A DNA stretch of 64,000 nucleotides, from NCBI RefSeq assembly GCF_024362695.1, contig NC_065424.1, positions 6,078,786 to 6,142,785 of the forward strand, given 5' to 3'. This DNA is from Pectinophora gossypiella. Its lineage: Eukaryota; Arthropoda; Insecta; Lepidoptera; Gelechiidae. The position numbers were made by a program, and so were the translations under genes. Below the pieces are notes generated by a model. The model was not told where the DNA came from. It saw nothing but the letters and a program-made list of their open reading frames with translations, and did not search any database. Positions 1-10,118 of the stretch are shown here, in pieces (the first letter of the stretch is position 1; each line of letters opens with the position of its first letter).

Positions 1-60
1 AGCGCGGGTCCATCAACACGGTCCACTTCAACGGCTCCGACCACCGCGTGTTGCTTGAAC
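1..60 (+). CDS. LRP1: LRP1 exon 1 of window (YWTD propeller strand), 5' incomplete
   Basis: The window opens inside this exon. Frame starts at position 3 and reads R-G-S-I-N-T-V-H-F-N-G-S-D-H-R-V-L-L-E, the typical dG-S-x-R-x-x-L end of a class B (YWTD) repeat. The donor gtaagt begins at 61, leaving phase 1. The acceptor is outside the window. Confidence 0.9.
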
Positions 61-91
61 GTAAGTTAGTTTATATGCACGTATTTTATGT

Positions 92-235
92 TCTTTTTTT
101 ACAGAATGTCTAGAGCCTTGTGCCGAGGTTTTACTTGCAACTTGTGAGAAGCTGCAGTAGTCTTAGAAGGATGAGATGTTCGTGAAAACTATGTTACCTA
201 CCGAATAAAGATATTTTTGAATTTTAATTCATAAC
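92..235 (+). mobile_element. LINE 3'-end fragment, family F
   Basis: The stretch around tgtgagaagctgcagtag and the tail aataaagatatttttgaatt recur at 18525-18690 and 52852-52955 (+) and 28236-28372 and 33792-33985 (-). The shared 3' end with variable 5' truncation is what target-primed LINE insertion leaves. Confidence 0.65.
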
Positions 236-498
236 AATAGTATTACGTCCCCGCAACCGCCACCCATCCCCTAGGTTTATAGTATACACACACTCGCCAG
301 CTGTGTTGAAGCCTGTATTAGGGGGCGATCTTTTTGCCAAAAAAACCGGCTACAAATCCTGAAAACCACGTGATATCAATCACAAACATGAATTTTAACT
401 CATAAAGTCTGTGTATCTCACATCGTAGCGTTTTGTGACTCGAAGTAAGTGGCACGTTTTCCGAATAGGGTTGGTTATCTGTATTCTTCATTCTACAG
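236..498. other. intron 1 remainder
   Basis: Intronic sequence with no gene or repeat that I recognise, ending in the branch/acceptor region of exon 2. Confidence 0.5.
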
Positions 499-703
499 AA
501 GTAGCAGCAGTAGAAGGCATGGTGTTTGCCTCTCACACGGGCGAGTTATACTGGACGTGTACCAGCGCGGCGGCCATCCGCTCTGTCAAGTTGTCAGCCC
601 TGGCGTCGTTGGCGCTGCCGGACCGGGCGAGTGTCCTGCGGACTGTACTACGGCTGCCCACAGGAGCCCGACCACGGGGGCTCGACATCGATCCTTGTGA
701 GAG
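499..703 (+). CDS. LRP1: LRP1 exon 2 (YWTD propeller)
   Basis: Acceptor ctacag ends at 498 and donor gtatgt starts at 704; phase in 1, out 2. Residues about 20-88. It contains G-M-V-F-A and the blade motif E-L-Y-W-T, followed by R-P-R-G-L-D-I-D-P, the usual G-L-A-x-D lead into the next blade. The internal blade sequence is diverged. Confidence 0.92.
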
Positions 704-869
704 GTATGTCGAGGTATTATTCACCAGGGATGTTAGGGAGCTCCGTAACCGAAACTATCGGACAGCTAAGTAGTTGGAGGAGCGCGCGGACTATTTGTCT
801 CGCCCGCACGTTATGATTAACTTTCAGGATGGAGTGTCCGGGGCGTGGGCACACGCCTTTGTCGGTCAA

Positions 870-1150
870 TTATCATAATTAAGAGCCACGTTCTTTTCGG
901 TGAAGCATTCTCCATTCTTGCCTATCGAAGGCCAATTCTTTGCCTCCTTTACAAGACACGCATTTGGGTCGTGTAATAGTTTCAACGGTGCCTCATGACG
1001 GGTACAGGCGTCGTGGTAGACCTCGAAAGAGATGGCGTGACGACTTGGACGCTTGCCGGAGGGACTGGCCGGAGTACGCACAGGACCGCGAGAACTGGAA
1101 AGAGGAAGGGGCGGCCTTTGTCCAGCAGTGGGATCTTGTAGGCTAGATTA
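870..1150 (+). mobile_element. LINE reverse-transcriptase C-terminal fragment
   Basis: An open frame at 940-1146 reads G-R-P-R-K-R-W-R-D-D-L-D-A then a D-W-P-E-Y-A-Q-D-R-E-N-W-K motif and F-V-Q-Q-W-D. That is the usual C-terminal tail of lepidopteran non-LTR retrotransposon polyproteins. The first bases belong to the same LINE-tail family seen at 10557-10690. Confidence 0.7.
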
Positions 1151-1151
1151 G

Positions 1152-1412
1152 ATTAGATCTAGGTTCAAGATAAATTATGAAATTCTGATAACTAAATAAA
1201 GACAGATCTAAAACTAACGGAAAACATTTTCTTTTTTCTATTTAACTTATTTATGAATTTCAATCAACAAAAACGTAATAATAAGTCCGCATTTTATCAC
1301 TTTTTTCTATGATCTCACAGGTTGCTTTTTCATAAAAAATCCATAGTAATTTCGTGTTTTGACGTTAAAAACAAAGTAACTGATTTGACTAGTTGGAAAC
1401 TAGCATTTTGCA
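1152..1412 (-). mobile_element. MITE D copy
   Basis: A 260-bp AT-rich repeat ending gactagttggaaactag on this strand. The same sequence recurs at 9880-10115, 10905-11180, 18293-18505 and 36885-37112 (-) and at 14722-14880, 36648-36870, 52552-52690 and 54205-54470 (+). It carries no coding capacity. Confidence 0.65.
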
Positions 1413-1444
1413 TAACGTTATAACTATAAAAACAAAATCCCCAG

Positions 1445-1649
1445 CCGTCTGTACTGGACGAATTGGAACGAGTCATCCCCGAGCATTCAGCGAGCGTATA
1501 CATCAGGCCTAGGGCTCCAGAGCATCGTGTCCACAGACATCATGATGCCCAACGGCCTGGCCCTCGACCACAAGGCCAAGAAGATCTACTGGGCTGACGC
1601 GAGGCTCGACAAGATTGAGAGGATGCACTATGATGGGTCACATCGACAT
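1445..1649 (+). CDS. LRP1: LRP1 exon 3 (YWTD propeller)
   Basis: Acceptor ccccag ends at 1444; donor gtaagt starts at 1650; phase in 2, out 0. Residues about 88-156. Two blade motifs are plain, L-Y-W-T-N-W-N and I-Y-W-A-D-A, separated by M-P-N-G-L-A-L-D. It ends in Y-D-G-S-H-R-H. These are the best conserved blades of the first propeller in the window. Confidence 0.96.
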
Positions 1650-1795
1650 GTAAGTTAACACTACATAAGCTCACGACTATATCCCAATTGGGGTAGTCAC
1701 AGGTACATCCATCGCAAGATGAACTAAGTTCCCACTCCTTACCGAGTTTTTTGTTAGACCAACGTGAGTTAGATAACATATCTAAGTTAGATTAG

Positions 1796-2160
1796 AAAGA
1801 AAGAAAGAAAGAAAATCCTTATTTCCATATTGTACGCCACATTTACAAACTTACATTACATAAATATAAAAAATAATAAATAATAAAACAAAGACAAATA
1901 ATACACAATGGAGGCGCCCAAAATAAAAAAGGATCTCCCTCAGCATAATGCCGTGACACGTGCTTAGCACGGGCCGCGGCGCTGGTATTATGGGAGACCT
2001 ATCGAACGTGAGCCACGGACACACCAAACTTAATTACGTACCTACTTATATACAATAAAGGAAACATACTATCATACATAGATTATAATGCAATACTTAT
2101 ACTTGATATTATAGATATATATTCCTATCAAAAACATATATGCAAAATGAATAAATAAAA
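1796..2160. repeat. AAAG microsatellite and AT-rich repeat remnant
   Basis: Five gaaa units at 1797-1815 are followed by AT-rich sequence. The unit matches LINE tails of the form ttctttctttct seen at 26910-26935 and 39060-39085, so this is probably the 3' end of a - strand LINE. Confidence 0.45.
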
Positions 2161-2164
2161 CTTA

Positions 2165-2480
2165 CTTACTTAGATTAGTGATTGTTCAATGTGGCCTTGA
2201 AAGCACCCGGGCTATATGCATTCGGAAATACAGAAGACGGCAGATAATTCCACTCCTTAGCAGTGCGCATAATGAAGGACGATGCGAAGCGCTTTGTGCG
2301 AATAGTTGGGATATCTATCAAATAGGGATGGAATCCGGCCGTACGTCTGGAAGTCCGAAGATAAAAGGGGATGGTGGAATGAGCTCGTGTAGATCGCGGG
2401 CACACTCCCCGAAGTGCAGTCTGTAGAATACCAACATACTGGCGACTTTTTGCCGATGTGCTAAGGAGTGTAGCTTAGCT
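2165..2480 (-). mobile_element. LINE reverse-transcriptase C-terminal fragment
   Basis: On the - strand, 2405-2175 encodes R-T-S-R-R-T-A-G-F-H-P-Y, then a stretch ending A-K-E-W-N-Y-L-P-S-S-V-F-P, a C-terminal signature of lepidopteran non-LTR retrotransposons. A shorter copy lies at 9317-9420 in the same orientation. Confidence 0.7.
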
Positions 2481-2914
2481 CTATGTACCTTTTCTTCTTT
2501 TGGGAAATTAAATAGAAATAATTCTTATTTAGAATAGAAATTGTTTATTTTAGATAAATGTAGGTATAGGTACACAGTAGGTGTGAACATAATAATTAAA
2601 CCTTATTTCTAAAAAGGGACGTCAGCTCAACAATATATTGTGACACTCCAACATTGAGGGAGTGCCACACCGCTGATTTTCAGCTGTGCACCGTGATTTT
2701 CTGTGTTCTATGTGTCACCGTTAAACGATATTCAAGAATCCACAAAAACCAAACCTTATTGTTTAACTGTCTCTCATTATAGAACCCATTAGAGGGGGAG
2801 GAGGAGGGGAGGATCATTAGGGGAGGGTTTGATCCTCATTAGAGGAAGAAATAAATATATTATTATTATTATAATTTTCTTATACATCTTCCTAACCTAG
2901 CTATACGATCACAG
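2481..2914. other. intron 3 remainder
   Basis: AT-rich intron sequence with a short G-rich duplication (gaggatcattagg / gatcctcattagagg) near 2790-2850. No gene seen. Confidence 0.4.
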
Positions 2915-3101
2915 ATAGTGACGCAGTCCAGCACGCAGCACCCGTTCGACGTGGCGGTGGCCGGCGACTACGTGTTCTGGACGGACTGGGTGGCGCACGG
3001 CGTGTTCCGCGCCGACAAGCGCGCCGGGGACGTGACGGCGCTGCGCCGGGACGTGCCCCGGCCCATGGCCGTCGTCGCCGTCACCGACAACCATCAGATC
3101 T
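2915..3101 (+). CDS. LRP1: LRP1 exon 4 (end of YWTD propeller)
   Basis: Acceptor acacag-like tcacag ends at 2914; donor gtacgt starts at 3102; phase in 0, out 1. Residues 157-219. H-P-F-D-V-A-V followed by V-F-W-T-D-W is the last propeller blade. The exon then runs into the EGF module encoded by exon 5. Third codon positions are almost all G or C. Confidence 0.96.
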
Positions 3102-3227
3102 GTACGTACCACACTCAACCAGACGCGCCAAGTCCCCAATAAACAAACCTGATAGCTCTAGGGTTGCTGCTTCATGTAGAAACTCCACGGGTGAATAAAA
3201 CGCTGGCTTAAAGTGTTAAGAAAAGTC

Positions 3228-3548
3228 TATTCTTCTTCTTCTTATTGTGTGGGTTGTGAGGTGGAAAACCAGCCTTATCAACCACCAGGGTCATGACTGA
3301 GCCGCCAAAGGCTCCTAACATGACTCATGTAATGATTACTCACTTACATCAGTAAATAGTAACCGGGCAAAAACAGTAAATACCAACGGCTTAACGTGCC
3401 TTCCGAAGCACGGATCATCTTACTTCAGGTGATACGAAAATCAGGTGATCAGCTTGTAATGACCTAACCAAACTAGGGATCACTAAGTGAATCTTTTTTT
3501 TATATGTCCCCACCGGAATTCGAACCCGGGGCGTCCTGAACGTGAGCC
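3228..3548 (-). mobile_element. SINE A copy
   Basis: Nearly complete copy of a tRNA-headed SINE. Read on this strand it starts with a B-box-like ggttcgaattcc, continues through the cttcggaaggcacgttaagc core, and ends at acaacccacacaat-type tail sequence beside exon 4. Confidence 0.8.
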
Positions 3549-3631
3549 TATTGAACGAAGTACATTAGGTACGAGGTATATTAAAATGCGCGGCGATGCT
3601 AAGACCGACTGGTAATATTATCTCTCATCAG

Positions 3632-3895
3632 GTTCCCGCGACCCCTGCCTGGTCTTGAACGGCGGTTGCGCTGAAATCTGCACGATGGACGAATCAGGCC
3701 TCGCGTCCTGCCACTGCGGCGCGGGCCGCGAGTTGTCCTCAGACCTCCACTCCTGCAGGCCTTTAGACAGCGTGTGCGCAGACAACCAGTTCTCCTGCGC
3801 CGAGGGTGCCTGCATACCTAACGAGCTAGTATGTGATGGAGTACCGCATTGCAGTGACACTACAGACGCTAGCGACGAGGATCTGTACTTCTGTA
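3632..3895 (+). CDS. LRP1: LRP1 exon 5 (EGF module and LA repeat 1)
   Basis: Acceptor catcag ends at 3631; donor gtgagt starts at 3896; phase in 1, out 1. Residues 219-307. A six-cysteine EGF module (N-G-G-C-A-E-I-C) is followed by the first LA repeat of this cluster, which ends C-D-G-V-P-H-C-S-D-T-T-D-A-S-D-E. The SDE acidic tail that binds calcium is present, with three extra residues before it. Confidence 0.96.
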
Positions 3896-4079
3896 GTGAG
3901 TATAACGTGACGTAGACAATATAGACTCGGAAGGAAATTTAAATTGGCAGTCGCTTCAGTAATTTTTGGGATTGGGTGTGAAAACGGGAAAACGCTCCAA
4001 AGATGAGGCCAAACATTGTAAAATAACGATTTTACAAATGTTTTATTGGAGTTATTGACTATTCGTTGTTATTATTATT

Positions 4080-4418
4080 TGATTCGCCCGGGTTATTTCA
4101 TTCATTCGTTTTAAAATGAACTGCTCCCTTTTTATGTTTATTTCTTATTCGCCGGAAAGGAAAGGAACGGTTAAATGACACTGTTAATTTCAAAATTAAA
4201 AATAACCCGGGCGACTTAAAAAGGCATCTCGCTCATATGCAATTCGTTTCACGTGTGCTGTCAATTTAATTCTGAAGGGTTTTTTTAATGTCTGTCTAAA
4301 ATTGACGCGTTTTCCATAAATTTTATGCCTGTCGATTACCCGTCCCTTTCCTTTTCGGCGGATAAGCAAATGACAATTAGATGGTGTGTACCGTAATCAG
4401 CACCAATGATTATTTAAA
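4080..4418 (+). mobile_element. foldback element E copy (incomplete)
   Basis: It contains the inverted cgcccgggttatt / aataacccgggcg pair and the cctttccttttcggcggataag block shared with 8461-8845, 20614-21020 and 39379-39730. The left end is missing. Confidence 0.65.
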
Positions 4419-4439
4419 TGATAAAGATGCGTGGTAATA

Positions 4440-4612
4440 AATGTGTTCCTCTAGTTATTAAATAACTTGAATGTATACCTACATTGATTTGAAAGATGTG
4501 TTGCTGTTGCAGTTTGCCGTCACTTCCTCTCCTCACCTTTAACAACTTGTGAAATGACGTAGATTTTAAAAAATACCTTCAACAAGTTTATCTATGGTTG
4601 AATGTGGGTCGA
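4440..4612 (+). mobile_element. CR1-type LINE 3' end, 5'-truncated
   Basis: This matches the reverse complement of the 3' end of the full-length LINE (about 42790-42960), including the tgttgctgttgcagttt block and the aacaagttta block, and ends in tgaatgattct. Confidence 0.7.
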
Positions 4613-5045
4613 ATGAATGATTCTCGCAAGATGCGAAGGTGGCTGTTCACAATGCAGTACTTGTGCCTACGTTGAAGTACGGTAGGATTAATGCCGTAGA
4701 AATGAGGTTGTTGCGTAGTATCTGCGGTGTTAAATTGAGTGATAGAGTGAGAAATGGTGTGTAAAAGTAGTAAGATATAGTGACTAAGATTGAGAAGGGA
4801 AGTTGGTTTGGACACATAGAGCGTATGAAGGATTACGAAAGCAGTATATAAGGCTCCTAGAAGGACGTACATTGACCAAATTGGAGATGTCCTTAAAAAA
4901 AGTTCAGTACGATCTCCTCTGAACCGGCGTGCGTGTATGAAACGATTGATGAATGTGGAGGAAGTAAGAGAAGTGTGCAAGGATCGAAGCAAAATGGAAT
5001 AGTCTCGGCTTGCCTCGGTGGGAAATAGGCGTGAGTTTATGTATG
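4600..5045 (+). mobile_element. RTE-like LINE 3' fragment with frameshifts
   Basis: Broken frames encode Q-D-A-K-V-A-V-H-N-A-V-type reverse-transcriptase C-terminus, then L-N-R-R-A-C-M-K-R-L-M-N-V-E-E, and end with ggcgtgagtttatgtatgta. The intact version of the last part is at 61564-61809. Exon 6 begins about 30 bases after its tail. Confidence 0.7.
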
Positions 5046-5077
5046 TAAATGATTTTGATTTGTGTCGCATGGTGCAG

Positions 5078-5219
5078 CGTCCCGCGTGTGCCCGGCGGGC
5101 TGGGTGCCGTGCGGCGCGGGCGGGCGCTGCGTGGCCGCGCGCGGCGTGTGCGACGGCCGCGCCGACTGCGACGACGGCACCGACGAGGCCGGCTGCGACT
5201 GCCAGCCCACGCAGTTCAA
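5078..5219 (+). CDS. LRP1: LRP1 exon 6 (LA repeat 2, start of LA 3)
   Basis: Acceptor gtgcag ends at 5077; donor gtacgc starts at 5220; phase in 1, out 2. Residues 307-354. A complete LA repeat ends C-D-G-R-A-D-C-D-D-G-T-D-E-A-G-C; the exon then starts the next repeat with C-Q-P-T-Q-F-K. It follows directly on a LINE fragment that fills the preceding intron. Confidence 0.95.
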
Positions 5220-5247
5220 GTACGCATCACGTTCACTAGCCTTTAAC

Positions 5248-5546
5248 CGCCTCCGCGGTCCAGTGGTTCGAGCGTTGGGCTCACGATCCGGAGGTCCCGG
5301 GTTCAAATCCCGGTGGGGACATTACAAAAATGACTTCCTGATCCCTAGTTTGGTCAGGACATTACAGGCTGGTCACCTGATTGTCCGAAAGTAAGATGAT
5401 CCGTTCTTCGGAAGGCAGTCCCGGTGTTGTAAGTTAATAGTCGTTACATAGCCATTTCAGGGGCCTTCTGTGGCTCAATAGTTACCCTGACACCAGGTTG
5501 ATGGGGTTGGTAATCCGCCTCACAACCCACACGATAGAAGAAGACT
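5248..5546 (+). mobile_element. SINE A copy
   Basis: Full-length copy. tRNA-like head with A-box-like tggttcgagcgttgggc and B-box gggttcaaatccc, core cttcggaaggca, and tail ctcacaacccacacgatag followed by aagaag. Confidence 0.85.
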
Positions 5547-5814
5547 TTCCTTAACAGTCATTGCCCGATTTTGTTCACACAGCAAAGGACACCTCTTGGA
5601 TGCAGAAAGAAACGCAGGCTGTAGATGCGTTGGAGAAATGGTGTGGATACTTCACACACTAGAAAACAATGTGTTCCATACGCGACATACAGAAGATCTA
5701 CGTAGTAGATAGTAGACAGTAGATAATCATTAACGTAAATAATCGGCAACATTTTTTTCATTAATTTTCGGATTAAAACCTTATAGTTTATTTGTGACCC
5801 AGTCATAACCTATT

Positions 5815-6025
5815 TGAAGGTCGGGGAAGCCGCTGGATGCGGGCAGCGCAGGACCGATCGTCGTGGAGATCCTTGGTGGAGGCATATGCCCAGCAGTGGG
5901 CGTCATACGTCTGATGATTATGATAACCTATTTGCATATCTTTTTCTTGTTTGCTCCACGAGCCCTCTAGTTGAACAGAGGCCTGAGCCGAGCAGTGGAA
6001 CGTATATAGGCCATGTTATGTAACA
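5815..6025 (+). mobile_element. LINE C-terminal fragment and SINE H tail
   Basis: 5820-5912 matches the LINE tail at 62660-62790 (gcgcaggaccgatcgtcg, then agcagtgg). 5960-6022 matches the last 60 bases of SINE H (gagcagtggaacgtatatagg). Confidence 0.55.
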
Positions 6026-6178
6026 TTTTGAACCACATTTGGAACCATGTCAGAGGCCTAAGGCGTAACAACGATAATTCTGACATCAGGATTAGTGTAG
6101 TGGGTCGACCTTACAAACCACACCACTAGATGCCATGAGTAACAAAAGTTAGAAGTATAAAATCAAATGTCCTCCCAG

Positions 6179-6396
6179 ATGCGACGACGGCATGTGCGTG
6201 GAGATCACGGCGCGCTGTGACGGCGTGCTGCAGTGCGCCGACGCGTCCGACGAGCGCGCCTGCGCACTGGCGTCGTGCGCCGCGCTGGGGCCGCAAGCGG
6301 TGCCCTGCGGCGCCGGCGCCGACTGCTACATGCCGGCCTGGCGCTGCGACAATCACACGGACTGTCCTAACGGGGAGGACGAGGTCGGGTGCCAAG
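6179..6396 (+). CDS. LRP1: LRP1 exon 7 (LA repeats 3 and 4)
   Basis: Acceptor tcccag ends at 6178; donor gtgggt starts at 6397; phase in 2, out 1. Residues 354-427. It completes LA 3 (C-D-G-V-L-Q-C-A-D-A-S-D-E) and carries LA 4 (W-R-C-D-N-H-T-D-C-P-N-G-E-D-E), with calcium-cage acidic residues kept in both. Confidence 0.95.
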
Positions 6397-6790
6397 GTGG
6401 GTCGAAGCCACTAGTACATAGTCACTGATTATCACTAAGCTTTCTGTGAGACGTCTCTCATTTAAGATCGAAGGATCCAGAAAGTTGGAAAGCTATGCGT
6501 CAGCACAAATTGGCCAGCTCGAGCGGAGAGATATCACGGCCTCACATAAACACCGTCGTGAAGTATGTTTCCCCTATGCCTCCCCTTTCCCCATCTGAAT
6601 GGTCAGCAACGCACTTATGGCCCCTCTGGTACGGTATTTGCTGCTTATTTGCCCCTTATGTTATAAATAAGGGACACAGGAGAGGGGGCTTTTTGACCGG
6701 ACGGACTCACTCTAACCATGAGGGTTTCTTCTACCATTTTGCGGAATCCTTAAAAAGGACAGTCATCTATATGACTTTTACTCTTTCCAG

Positions 6791-6982
6791 AAGAAACAGA
6801 AGACTCGGACAAGAGCATAATAGATTCTCTAGAAGAATCCGGCGAGGGTTGCGGCCCGCTGCAGTTCACCTGCGGCAGCAGCGGGGCGAGCAAGGCGGGC
6901 GGCGCCGAGTGCGTGCCGCTGGCGTGGCGCTGCGACGGCCGCGCCGACTGCACCGACGGCAGCGACGAGACGCTGCATTGTG
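6791..6982 (+). CDS. LRP1: LRP1 exon 8 (acidic linker and LA repeat 5)
   Basis: Acceptor ttccag ends at 6790; donor gtaatg starts at 6983; phase in 1, out 1. Residues 427-491. About 20 residues rich in Glu, Asp and Ser come first, then an LA repeat with an eight-to-ten residue insertion between its first cysteines and a normal C-D-G-R-A-D-C-T-D-G-S-D-E core. Confidence 0.95.
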
Positions 6983-6998
6983 GTAATGGAACATACAG

Positions 6999-7050
6999 GG
7001 TGTTAGTGACATCCTGACAAGTACGGAGGGGAACGATTCAGACCATTATT
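6999..7050 (+). mobile_element. MITE C terminal fragment
   Basis: acagggtgttagtgacatc at 6999 is the terminal inverted repeat of MITE C. The rest of the element is missing. Confidence 0.55.
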
Positions 7051-7723
7051 ATTATTACGTATGGCAAACAAAAATAAATTATCCTGCGTGGACCATATAT
7101 CCAGCTTAAGCTCCCTTAACCAAGTCTCTGCCACACCCGTCACACAATGCAGCTCGGCTTTGCCACCTGGGAACCGGTGTAGAGGGCACTCGTTCACTAT
7201 GTGAGACTTTAATGAGAGGGTTTAATCCGGGTGACCACATTCACAGTATGGCGACTCCTTTTAGCTCCATTTATGTAAGTGATGGTTCGACTTTCCATGG
7301 TTGGTCCTACACCGGGTCCAGATTTTTCGTTTGGAGTCAAAGCTCGTTTGGGTAGAACGCTTGCGTCTCACTTTGAGGTCGCAGGCTCGAATCCAGCTCA
7401 GAAAAACGAAAAGAGCGACAAAATAAAAGAAACGTCATGATGACAAATTATGTTAATCATAATCATATTTTTAGGGTTCCGATCCTCCACAGGAAAAACG
7501 GAACCCGAACCCGTTATAGGATCATTCTGTTGTCCGTCAAGACCTTTTTCTCAGAAACGCGTGGAGGGTATCATGTTGAAATTATTTTATATAGTGGACA
7601 ACGCGACAATTTTAGTAGCGTTGGCTCCATTGGTGGACAACGAAACAGTTCTTAGTGTCGCTAGCCACCAGTGGTTGCCCACGAGAATAGAGGTGTCACA
7701 TTCCAATTCTTCCTCCCCCGCAG
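7051..7723. other. intron 8 remainder with SINE U head fragment
   Basis: 7345-7410 resembles the head of SINE U (agaacgcttgcgtctcactttgaggtcgcaggctcgaatccag split by small changes). The rest shows short direct repeats (gtggacaacga) but no gene. Confidence 0.45.
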
Positions 7724-7917
7724 GTCACACGAACACCTCATCGTGTACATCCACGCAGTTCGCGTGCGGTACGTCGGGGCCGGGCGGCGGGCCGTGCGTG
7801 CCCCTGAGCGCCCGCTGCGACGGCGTAGCGCACTGCCCGCACGCCGAGGACGAGAACAACTGCGCCTGCGCCGCCGGCGCCTTTAGATGTGTGTCGTCGG
7901 GCGCCTGTCTTAATGCG
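7724..7917 (+). CDS. LRP1: LRP1 exon 9 (LA repeat 6, start of LA 7)
   Basis: Acceptor ccgcag ends at 7723; donor gtgagt starts at 7918; phase in 1, out 0. Residues 491-555. LA 6 ends C-D-G-V-A-H-C-P-H-A-E-D-E-N-N-C. The first half of LA 7 follows and is completed by exon 10. Confidence 0.95.
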
Positions 7918-8014
7918 GTGAGTAGACAGGAGAAGACCCTTCCTCTCTTTCCTTCTATCTTCTCGATGTTTCTCATATTTTGTTTGTGTGTGTAAAAGCT
8001 TACATGGAACATAT

Positions 8015-8115
8015 TAAAGACAAGGCAAACGTCGAGTCATATAAGGAAGTCAAAGAATTGACCCTTGATAGACGTGAATGGAGAAAACTACACCGACAAG
8101 AGCGTGGCTAAATTA
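8015..8115 (+). mobile_element. LINE tail fragment (His-Arg-Gln-Glu-Arg type)
   Basis: It reads L-D-R-R-E-W-R-K-L-H-R-Q-E-R-G and ends in gatgatgatgat. The same 3' end recurs at 10466-10512, 18190-18290, 38940-38998, 39190-39235 and 50740-50800. Confidence 0.6.
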
Positions 8116-8460
8116 GTGATGATGATGATCTTCAGTAAAGCCTGTAGTCATAAATTTTAACCTGGTTACAGCTCCCAGCGCTCTCCGTTTGTTCGGCCAA
8201 GTAGATATAATACCACAGATATCGCTTAGGACATGAATACATGTTGTGCCGACCCCACTTAGAGTGGGTAAGGGCAGGGGGATGATGATGGTCGTTTAAG
8301 GAATCTTATCTAAATTGTAATCGAATTTCATCAATACACTCTTCTTGTAAACTCTTCTTCTCTTTTTCTTGTAACGCCAAATGACGTCTAGTGGTTACCG
8401 TTCGGCTGAGAAGGTTCTAATGGTTAATTGGGTTTCCTAGGTCAAAAATAAATTATGAAA

Positions 8461-8845
8461 TTGGCCCCGATTCCTACAGACGCCTCCTAATTTTACTTTA
8501 AGTTATAGCTGTCATTTTCTTATCCGCCGAAAAGGAAAGGGACGGATGTTTGACAGCTCTTAATTTTAGGAAGAATGAGTAAATTAATGAGTAACCCGGA
8601 CGAATCAAAAAGGTATCTCGCTGGTATGCAAACCGTTTGACGTGTGCTGTCAACATAATTCTGGCGGGTTATTGGCCAATGTAAAATTATTAGACAGTTG
8701 TTCTAGATTTGTGCTTAAAATTAACGTGCGTTCCATAAATTTTATGCTTGTCGATTACCCGTCTCTTTCCTTTTCGGCGGATAAGAAAATGACAGATGTA
8801 ACTTAAAATAAAATTAAATGGTGTTTACAGGAATTAGCATCATTG
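8461..8845 (+). mobile_element. foldback element E copy
   Basis: 385 bp with inverted ends: tcttatccgccgaaaaggaaa near the left and tttccttttcggcggataaga near the right. Outer ends match attcctacaga / gtttacaggaat. Confidence 0.7.
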
Positions 8846-8951
8846 TGATTACTAAATAAAGACATATCAAAATAAATAAGGACACGACAAAACTCATTTA
8901 GTAGCGAGTGAGTAACCGCTTTAATGATCCTTTGTATAACCTATTGCGCAG

Positions 8952-9189
8952 GAGTTGTACTGCGACGGCGACTCGGACTGCGTGGACGGGTCGGACGAGC
9001 CCCCCGGCTGCTCGCCCCGTACCCCCGCCGCCACCCTCGCGCCCCCCGCGCCCCTCTGCGCCGGCATGCCGGGGGCGCTCTACTGCTCTGGGAAATGCAT
9101 ACCAAGAGAGTTACTCTGTGATGCCAGAGACCACTGTTTGGATGGGCTAGGACAAGGCGCTGGGAGTGATGAGGATCCCTATATGTGTG
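8952..9189 (+). CDS. LRP1: LRP1 exon 10 (end of LA 7, Pro-rich linker, LA 8)
   Basis: Acceptor gcgcag ends at 8951; donor gttagt starts at 9190; phase in 0, out 1. Residues 556-635. It completes LA 7 (C-V-D-G-S-D-E-P-P-G-C), then a linker rich in Pro and Ala, then LA 8. In LA 8 the calcium loop reads C-L-D-G-L-G-Q-G-A-G-S-D-E, about six residues longer than the usual C-x-D-G-S-D-E. Confidence 0.94.
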
Positions 9190-9316
9190 GTTAGTACTAC
9201 TTTTTCAGACCCTTTTTTACCTTTGATGGGTTTTCTCTTGGCCCCAGACTTGCCCGAAGGAATTGACGAGGCTTAAGATGGAGCGAGCTCGCCCAGAAGG
9301 TGCCTGTTCACTCTGG

Positions 9317-9425
9317 CCATGAAAGCACCCGGGTTATATGCATTCGGAAATACTGAAGACGGCAGAGAATTCCACTCCTTAGCAGTGCGCATAATGAAGG
9401 ACGATGCCACGGCTAGTGAGTCTTT
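9317..9425 (-). mobile_element. LINE reverse-transcriptase fragment
   Basis: 104 bases nearly identical to 2198-2290 on the same strand, ending abruptly at gacgatgcca. Confidence 0.65.
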
Positions 9426-9493
9426 AGAATAGAATAGAAGTTTATTGCAAGTCGCAAGTAGCCCTTTCTCAGTAGCCCTGGTATCTACATTCT

Positions 9494-9790
9494 AACGGCC
9501 TCTGTGGTTCAGTGGTTGAGCGTTTCTCACGATCCGGAGGCCCCGGGATCGAATCCCGGCGGGGACATATCACAAAAATTACTATGTCATCCCTATTTTG
9601 GTTACGAACAGGCTGATCACCTGATTGATCCGTGCTTCGGAAGGCACGTTAAGCCGTTGGTCCCGGTTACTACTTGCTGATGAAAGTATGTAGTCGCTAC
9701 ATGAGCCATGTCAGGGGCCTTTGGCGTCTCAATAATAACCCTGGCACCAGGGTTGATGAGGTTGGTAATCCACCTCACAACCCACTAATT
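9494..9790 (+). mobile_element. SINE A copy
   Basis: Full-length copy with head acggcctctgtggttcagtg, B-box gatcgaatcc, core and acaacccac tail. Confidence 0.85.
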
Positions 9791-9879
9791 TATCTCATTG
9801 CTACGATGCTTGCGCGTGATGCTGTGTTATGTATGTTTTGTTTGATCGCAATCTCATCTGATGATAATTGGGTCGTGTA

Positions 9880-10118
9880 CTAAATAAATTATAAAATTCT
9901 GATTACTAAATAAACACAGATCAAGAACTAACGAAAAACATTCCTTTTTCTGTTCTGTTTAAATTTTAATCATGAAAAACGTAATAATAAGTCCGACAGT
10001 TTATCACGTTTTTCTATGACGTCACAGTGTGCTTTTTCATACAAATTCTATAGTAATTTCGTGTTTTGACCTTTAGTAAAAATTAACTGATTTGACTAGT
10101 TGGAAAGTACCCTATTTC
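9880..10118 (-). mobile_element. MITE D copy
   Basis: Complete D repeat ending gactagttggaaagtaccc. It lies about 80 bases before exon 11. Confidence 0.65.

Noticed and set aside
4588..5070. 160-codon - strand frame
   Set aside because: It is the antisense of a frameshifted RTE-like LINE fragment.
5249..5322. tRNA-like sequence with A and B boxes (also at 9494, 27512, 41517, 42220, 53143)
   Set aside because: These are SINE heads: the acceptor-stem halves do not pair, there is no clear anticodon arm, and each continues into the same SINE body.
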